Assembly: GCA_903845055.1 (NCBI GenBank) | Contig: CAIMWF010000040.1 | Location: 54,508 to 118,507 of the forward strand | Direction of reading: 5' to 3' | Source: an uncultured Bacteroidales bacterium | GTDB taxonomy: Bacteria; Bacteroidota; Bacteroidia; Bacteroidales; FEN-979 | DNA: 64,000 nucleotides | Part shown: one piece after another, positions 54,243 to 63,400 of the stretch | Layout of the letters: every line of letters begins with the position of its first letter | How positions within the stretch are numbered: the first letter of the stretch is position 1 | Notes under the pieces: generated by a model | The model's database searches: none | The model's input: the letters and a program-made list of their open reading frames with translations, nothing else | What the model was told of the DNA's origin: nothing | Made by a program: the position numbers and the translations under genes

Positions 54243-54275
54243 AGGTAGCGAGGTAGCGAGGTAGCGAGGTAGCGA
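54242..54275. repeat. 8-bp tandem repeat (GAGGTAGC) after the first FISUMP gene
   Basis: GAGGTAGC is repeated four times plus GA, starting in the last base of the TAG stop codon at 54242. Downstream, to 54451, there are only ATTGCCTGTTGCC-type repeat fragments and a TTTACAATGGGATATTTTACCT region with no clear -7 box. Confidence 0.8.
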
Positions 54276-54451
54276 AATTTTGAAGATAGACGGATGCTGC
54301 CTGCTTTTTATTGCCTGTTGCCTGAACAGGGTGTTCATTGAAAATTACTGCTTCCTTTGTTAGGGTATGAAAAAAATTGTACTTTTACAATGGGATATTT
54401 TACCTTAGCCGGTTATCGCGAAAATCATTCGTTCCTTTTGACCTTTTTTCT

Positions 54452-57400
54452 ATGAAAAAACACCTTTACCCATTCATTTTTCCCTGTCTTATTTTCCTGG
54501 TTTTCCTGAATGTTTTATTGGTTTCAACCGTCGCAAAGGGGCAGGCGAACGATACAACATTATCAGCCAAAGGTTTGAAACCTGTTGAAACGCTTACACC
54601 TGCTGAAACCGAAACACGAGGGGACACTGTTCCCTTTGTTGACGGGGTCCGGGTAGAACCCGATCCGTCGGTAAATATCCAGCCCTATGTGGAGACCGTC
54701 CGGCCCAGGCCGGCAACGAGCAATTATTATCTTGGAAAGCAGTTGGCGCCGGTTATGGATACTACCAATTTCTTTCACTACACGACCCCCCTGAACCTGG
54801 TTACTGCCTGCAATAACTCGGATTTTTCCTTAGGAAACTGGACCAACTGGATCGGATGTTATGGAACATTTTCAGGAAATCCCCCCGGTCAACCCATTGT
54901 ATTTGCACCATGCACCACTCCAGGATTCAGTTCTACCCGTCATGTCATCATGCCTATCAGCGGCTGGACGTATGATCCGTATATCGGTGGGACCTCATTA
55001 TCCACGGTATTTCCAGGGGAAACTCATTCTGCCCGACTTGGTGATGTTACTGGTGGCGGGCATGCGGAACAATTAAAATACAATGTTACGGTGAACTCAA
55101 GTAACTATCTTTTCGTTTACAGGTGGGCAGCGGTCCTTGAGTCATACGGGCATACACCACCCATGATGCCCAGGTTTACCCTGCAGGTTCAGGATCTAGC
55201 CGGGAACCCCCTGGGTGATTCCTGCGGCTATTATGAATATACAGCTCCGACCTGTGCTCCTCCCGGCCCGGGTTGTATTGTACCCATTGATTGGCAATAC
55301 CATCAATACAGTTCAAGTGTTAAGCTTTATTGGCATGATTGGACGACTGTAGCACTTGACCTTACTCCATTTCAATCCCTTGGGACCGTGCAAATTGTTT
55401 TCACTACCCGGGGATGTTCCCAATCAGCCCACAGGGGATATGCCTATATTTCAACCTATTGCAGTTCACTCATCGTACAAACTTCTCTCTGTATCGGTGC
55501 AACACAGGCAATCCTTACAGCCCCGCCGGGTTTTGCCACATATTTATGGAGTACCGGGGAAACGACTCCCTCCATAACTATTTTGAATCCGCTGGATGGC
55601 GACCAATTTTGGGTCGATGTCACGTCTAACAACGGATGTACCGCTCACATCACCAACGTACTTCATTTCACAACACCAATCGCTGCTTTTACACATGGAA
55701 GCGCCTGTGCCGGAATGTCCACCTCCTTCTTTGATCAAAGTACCATTAACCAGAACCAGATTGTAGGTTGGGACTGGGACTTTGGGGATGCATCTCCGAT
55801 TGATCACAACAAAAATCCGACGCATGTATTCGCAACCGGCAACACCTATAATGTAACGTTAACAGTACATTCAACGGAAGGATGTACAAATTCGGTTATG
55901 ATTCCGGTCCTGGTGAACCCGTTTCCTACAGTAAATACAGTGCCAAACCAGAACGTATGCAACCAGGATAATACAAATCCAATAACTTTTTCAAGTTCTC
56001 TTCCGGGCACTACCTACACCTGGACAAACAGCAATACAACGATCGGGCTGGCCGCAAGCGGCATTGGAGACCTGCCTGGTTTTACCGCTCTCAACACCAC
56101 AACTGCTCCCGTTGTCGCCACCATATCCGTGATTCCGAATCAAAATGGCTGTATCGGGCCTCCCTATAATTTTACAATTACAGTTAATCCGTTTCCGGTA
56201 TTGACAAACGGCCCGCACGCACCTGTCTGCTCGGGAGCACCTTTCAATGTCACCCTTACGTCAGGCACTGCGGGAGCTAATTTTACCTGGACAGCTTTCT
56301 GTACTCCTGTTGGTGCCGTGACCGGTTTTACAGGGACACAAGTTGTAAAGGTTACTGTAATCAACGATATACTTACGAATGTAACAACAGATCCTGCTAC
56401 CGTCACCTACCATATCACTCCATTTGCCAATGGTTGTACTGGAATTCCCTCTGATTACACAGTGACGGTTTACCCCAGTGTAGTGGTTACCAGTGCGGCA
56501 ACCGCCAATTGGTGCAGCGGTGTTTCCAATACCTACACCTCAACCTGCAGTACCACCACGCCTGTCCCGACCTATACGTGGACCAGGGCTTCGGTACCAG
56601 GGATCACCCCGGCCACCGGTGCCGGTAGTGGCGCCGCCATCACTGAAATGCTGACAAATTCTACCCCAGATCCGCTTATTGTCACTTACATAATCACCCC
56701 GACTGTGGGCGGCTGCACAGGAACCCCGAAAAATGTAGCTGTGACCGTTGACCCTCTTGCAATTGTCAGCAGCCAGGCTTCAGTTAAATGGTGCAACGGG
56801 ATGCCTAACACCTACAACATCACCAGCACCAGCACATCGCCCCCCCCTGCCTATGCATGGTCAAGGGCCGCCGTGGCCGGGATTTCGCCTGCAACTGCTG
56901 CGGGGACCACCGATTTCATTACCGAAACGCTCGTGAATTCAACCACCGAGCCGGTCGTGGTGCACTACCTGATCACCCCGTCGGTAAACGGCTGCACCGG
57001 GATTCCTTTCGACCTTTCGGTTACCGTCGATCCGACATCGGTTGTTACAAGCCCGGTTACCGCCAACTGGTGCAACAATGTGGCGAATACTTACAACATC
57101 ACCAGCAGCACAGTCTCCGCTTCGCTGACCCTTGCCTGGACCAGGGCCGCTGTGGCCGGGATTTCCAATCCATCCAACGCGGGCACAGGGGCCACGATTA
57201 CCGAAACCCTGGTGAACACCACAACCGATCCGGTGGTGGTTACTTACATGATCACACCAACGGTCGACAACTGCACCGGTATCCCGCTGGCGGTGAATGT
57301 TACCGTGAACCCCACGGCCGTCATCACCAGCCCGGCAACGGCAAACTACTGCAACGGCGTGACGATGACCTACAACATTACCAGCAACAGCACCACGCCT

Positions 57401-60400
57401 GCACCTAACTATGCATGGAGCAGGGCCGCCGTAGCGGGCATCCTCAACCCGGCAGGTTCCGGGGTTGGCTCCGCCATCACCGAAACCCTGGTCAACACAA
57501 CGACCGACCCCATCGTCGTCACCTACCTGATCACCCCCACGGTCAACAACTGCGACGGAACGGTGAAAAACGTACTGGTAACGGTGAACCCGACGGCCGT
57601 GATCACCAGCGCCCCCTCGGCCAACTGGTGCAACAACACCCCGAACACCTATAACATCACCAGCAGCAGCATTGCCCCACCGCCAGTCTTTACATGGAGC
57701 AGGGCGGCTGTTACCGGCATTTCGAACCTGGCAAATTCCGGAACAGGCAACGCCATCACCGAAACATTGGTCAATACAACCCCCGACCCGGTGGTTGTCT
57801 CCTATGTGATCACCCCGACGGTAAACGGCTGCGCGGGGACCCCTTCGACCATTTCTGTCACGGTCAACCCCACTTCGGTGGTTACCAGCCCCGCCACGGC
57901 CAACTGGTGCAACAACACCATGACGACATACAATATCCTGAGCAGCAGCTCCGCCCCGTTGCCAACCTTCGCTTGGAGCCGGGCCGTGGTTGCCGGGATT
58001 TCCAACGTTGCCGGCTCAGGCTCCGGGAACTCCATTTCCGAATCCCTCAACAACACAACGCCCAACCCGGTGATCGTCACCTACCTCATCACGCCGAACG
58101 TGAACGGGTGCAACGGAACCCCCTTCAACCTCCTGGTTACCGTTAACCCGACGGCCGTGATCACCAGCGCGGCGACTGCCAACTGGTGCAACGGCGCTTT
58201 GGGAACCTACAGCATCACCTCCGCCAGCACCACCCCTCCCCCCACCTATGCCTGGACCCGCGCGGCGGTTGCCGGCATCACCCCTGCCACGGGGGCAGGC
58301 ACGGGGAATTCGATCTCTGAAACCCTGACCAACGCAACCCCCGACCCGATCACGGTCAGTTACGTGATCACACCCACCGTCAATGGTTGCGACGGTACCG
58401 TGAAAACGATCGCAGTCACCGTCAATCCCACGGTCGTGATCACCAGCGCGGCAACCGCCAACTGGTGCAGCAACGTTGTAAACACCTATAATATCACCAG
58501 CAACAGCACAACCCCTCCACCGGGATATACCTGGACGCGGGCTGCGGTTCCCGGCATCACGCCTGCCACCGGCGCCGGTTCGGGAAATTCCATTTCGGAA
58601 ACCCTGGTGAATGCAACCACCGACCCCATCGCCGTGACCTACCAGGTCATCCCGGCTGTGAACGGCTGCCCGGGCACCACGAAAACGGTGACGGTCACCG
58701 TGAACCCGACCGCCGTCGTCACCAGCCCGGCCTTGGCCAACTGGTGCAACAATACCCCCTCCACATACAACATCACCAGTTCCAGCACCACGCCGCCACC
58801 GGTTTTTACCTGGACGCGGGGAGCCGTGGCAGGGATCACCCCGGCCATTGGCTCGGGGACGGGCAACTCCATCAATGAAACGCTTACGAACGGCACGCCC
58901 AACCCAATCGTTGTCAATTACGCGATTACCCCAACGGTAAACGGCTGCGCCGGCACGGTGTATAATGTGTCGGTTACCGTCAATCCCACAGCGGTGGTCA
59001 CCAGTACCGCCACTGCCAACTGGTGCAACAATCTCAGCAACACCTACAACATTACCAGCAGCACCACCTCCACAACACCGGTTTACGCCTGGTCAAGGGC
59101 GGCAATACCGGGGATCACCCCCGCAACAGCCTCCGGTTCAAGTGCCGCCATCACCGAGACGCTGGTCAATTCGACCACCGACCCGATCGTGGTGAACTAC
59201 GTGATCAACCTTTCCGTCAACGGATGCCCCGGAACCCAGCAAACCGTCGCCGTGACAGTCAACCCCACGGCGGTAATCACCAGCCCGGCGACCGCCAGCT
59301 GGTGCAACAATACCTCAAATACCTACAACATCCTCAGCAGCAGCACGACCCCTCCGCCAACCTATGCATGGTCAAGAGCCGTCGTGGCGGGGATCAGCAA
59401 CGGGGCGAATGCGGGCGCCGGCAACTTCATAACCGAAACCCTCAACAATACGACGCCTAACCCGGTCGCAGTGACCTATGTGATCACACCCACGGTTAAC
59501 AGCTGCGCCGGGACAACCAAAAACGTGGTGGTGACCGTCAACCCCACCGCCCTGATCACCAGCGCGGCAACCGCCAACTGGTGCAACAACGTGATGACCA
59601 CCTACAACATCCTCAGCAGCAGTACCACGCCGCCCCCCACCTACACCTGGACGCGCGCTGCAGTGACCGGTATTTCCAATGCCGCGGGTGCCGGAGCAGG
59701 ATCCTCCATTACCGAGGCCCTGGTCAACACCACCACCGATCCGGTGGCGGTTACCTATGTCATCACGCCCAGTGTCAATGGCTGCATCGGCACCATCCAG
59801 AATGTCGTCGTTACCGTAAACCCGACGGCGGTGATCACCAGCCCTGTCACAGCAAACTGGTGCAACAACGTCTCCAATTCCTATAACATTACCAGCAGCA
59901 GTTCCACGCCTCCCCCGGTATTTACCTGGACCAGGGCCGCGATGCCGGGAATCACCCCCGCAACCGGTGCCGGTACCGGTATAACCATCACCGAAACCCT
60001 GCTCAATGCAACCACCAATGCAATCGTGGTGACCTATGTGGTGACCCCCACGGTGAATGGCTGTGCAGGAACGTCCCAGAACGTTGCAGTAACGGTGAAC
60101 CCGTCGGCCATCATCACCAGCCCGGCGACTGCAAACTGGGCCAACAATGTATCGAACACCTATAATATCACCAGCAGCACAACCACACCCGTTCCCGTCT
60201 ATTCCTGGACCCGGGCGGCGGTTGCGGGGATCACCCCGGCCACCGGTGCAGGGGTGGGACCGGCAATCACCGAAACGCTGGACAATTCGACCACCAACCC
60301 CATCGTCGTTCATTATATCATCACGTTCACGGTCAACGGATGCCCGGGAACCACCTTCGACCTGGCTGTAACCGTGAATCCCACTTCGGCGATCACCAGC

Positions 60401-63400
60401 CCCCCGACCGCCAACTGGTGCAACAATACGACGAACACCTACAACATCACCAGCAGCACCGTACCCACCCCCGACTATTCGTGGACCCGGGCGGCCGTAC
60501 CGGGGATCTCGAATCCGCCGGGAGCCGGCATCGGCGCCACCATCACCGAAACCCTGGTAAACACCACACCCGATCCCGTGGTAGCGACCTACGTGATCAC
60601 ACCCTCCATTAACGGATTCCCGGGAACTCCGGCATTCGTGGCCGTAACCGTAAATCCCACCGCGGTGATCACCAGCCCGGCAACCGCCAACTGGTGCAAC
60701 AGCATACTGAACTCTTATAGTATCACGAGCAGCAGCACCCTCCCGCCGCCGGCCTATACCTGGACCAGGACCGCCGTAGCCGGGATCACCCCGGCAACAG
60801 GCTCAGGGACCGGGACGCCCCTCACCGAGACCCTGGTGAACGGGACGGTCAACCCGGTCGTGGTTTCCTACCTCATCACTCCTTCGGTGAACGGCTGCGA
60901 CGGGACCCCGAAAACCATCTCCGTCACCGTGAATCCGACGGCCGTCATCACCAGTCCGCCCACCGCCAACTGGTGCAACGGCATCCAGGGAACCTACAAC
61001 ATCACCAGCAGCAGCAACGCCCCCACACCCTCCTACTCATGGACAAGGGCTGCCATGCCGGGGATCACGCCGGCGACCGGGGCAGGCGCCTCCGCCACCA
61101 TCCAGGAGACCCTTACCAATGCAACCACCGACCCCATCGTGGTTCATTACCTGGTGACCCCGACGGTGAACAGCTGCACCGGGACCGTTTATGATGTAGC
61201 GGTTACGGTCAACCCGACGGCCGTGATCACCAGCGTCCCCACCGCCAACTGGTGTAACAGCGTCGTGAATACCTATAATGTGACCAGCAGCAGCGCCAAC
61301 CCGCCCCCGGCATATTCATGGACCAGGGCAGCCGTTGCAGGGATTACCCCGGCGACCGGCGCAGGGGCCGGCGCTGCGATCAGCGAAACGCTCATCAATT
61401 CAACCACCGACCCGATCGTGGTGAGTTATGTCATCACCCCCTCGGTGAATGGCTGTACCGGGACTCCAAAGACGATCAACGTTACGGTAAACCCGACTGC
61501 GGTGGTTACCAGCCCGGCGATTGCAAACTGGTGCAACAACACCTCCACCACCTATAACATTACGAGCAGCAGCACCACCCCGCCGCCAGTCTTTACCTGG
61601 ACCCGGGCTGCCGTGGCAGGGATCACACCGGCTACAGGCGCGGGCTCGGGCAACGCCATCACCGAAACACTTACAAATGCCACCACCGACCCGCTCGTGA
61701 TCAGCTACGTGGTCACCCCTACCGTGAACGGCTGCGCCGGAACACCGAAGAACATATCCGTAACGGTCAACCCGACGGCCGTGATCACCAGCCCCGCCAC
61801 CGTGGCATGGTGCAACAATGTCATGAACACCTACAACATCACCAGCAGCAGCACGGCTCCGCCCCCGGGATACAACTGGACCAGGGCCGTGGTGGCCGGC
61901 ATTTCGAATGCAGCAGGCGCAGGTGCAGGTAATTCCATCATCGAAACCCTTGTGAACACGACCACCGGCCCGGTGACGGTGACCTATGTGATCACCCCCA
62001 CGGTGAACGGCTGCACCGGCACAGTGAAAAATGTCGCTGTTACGGTCAACCCCACACCGCACCTGATGAACACGGCGCCGTTGCCCATCTGTTCGGCAGC
62101 CACCTTCAATGCAACGCTGCTACCCGATGTGACCGGCGGCAACTTTACCTGGACCGCCTCCTGTTCCCCCGCTGGTTCAGTCACCGGCTTTACCACACCC
62201 CAGCTTACCGGCACCACCACCATCAACGATGTGCTTACAAACTCCGTCAACATACCGGCAACCGTCACTTACGCAATAACACCCGCCGCAAACGGGTGTC
62301 TCGGGGCCGTGACAAACTATGCGGTCATCGTTTACCCGGTGCCCAACATCTCCTGCCTGGCGGGACAGTCCATATGTTCAGCCACTGCAACAGCCCCGGT
62401 TACCCTGAATTCAACGGTTACCGGCACGGTCTATTCCTGGTCGGCAGCCTGCCCGGTCGGCAGCGTGAATCCCTGCCCGGTAATTCCCGGCATCGCAAAC
62501 CCGATCCCGGCCACCAGTTTCACGAATGTGACCAACGTCCAGCAAACGGTGACCTATACCATCACCTCCGCTTATAACGGATGTCCCGGCACGACCACCA
62601 CCCACGTGGTGACGGTCAATCCAAACGCGACGGTGACCAACTGGCCGCTCGACCAGACCATTTGTTCCGGCGGCTCAAGCATCCAGGTTAATCTTACCTC
62701 GAATGTAACCGGGGCAACCTATGCATGGACCGCTTCGACTATCTCGCCCATTACAGGCTTTACAACGACCGGGAGTGACCACATCCCCATCCAGAACCTC
62801 TTCATCCCTCCCGGCAACACCGGGTTTGTGAACTACCATATCACCCCGATATTCACCAGCGGACCGACCTGCCCCGGGACCTCCGCCGACTACAAGATCA
62901 ACGTCAACCCATTGCCGACCCCGGTCATCAGCGGGAATACCCTTGTTTGTGAATTGCAGCCGAATGTCACCTATACCACCCCATCCGTTCCCGGTCATTC
63001 CTATCTCTGGAACGTAACAGGAGCATCCAGCGTGACCAATGCCACCACCAACACCGTGACGGTGACGTGGGGACCCTACACCGCTTCGCCTGGCACCCTG
63101 TCGGTGACCGAGACGATCGATGCAACCGGGTGCCTGCAAACCACCTCAACCTATTCGGTGACCCTACAGCAAAGGCCCATCCCCTCCCTGACGGGTCCGC
63201 AGACGGTTTGCGACCAGTCCTCGGGCAATGTATACCAGACCGAAGCGGGCATGTCAACCTACACCTGGTCCATCAACGGCGGCAGCATCATGACGGGCGG
63301 CGGAAACGGAAGCCCGACGGCCACCGTCACATGGAACACCCCGGGCACCCAGTGGATCCAGGTCAACTATGTCAACAGCCTCGGATGCCCCGGTTACCCG

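Noticed and set aside
59372-62062. Long minus-strand ORFs with repeats (59372-60313, 61400-62062)
   Set aside because: They are antisense shadows of the same array; their periodicity is that of the coding strand modules and no start signal is present.
56857-62577. Series of plus-strand ORFs rich in Arg, Gln, His and Gly (for example 57415, 57694, 59023, 61318)
   Set aside because: They are the +1-frame shadows of the 20-module array; they repeat at the same 279-base period and the real frame is open throughout.
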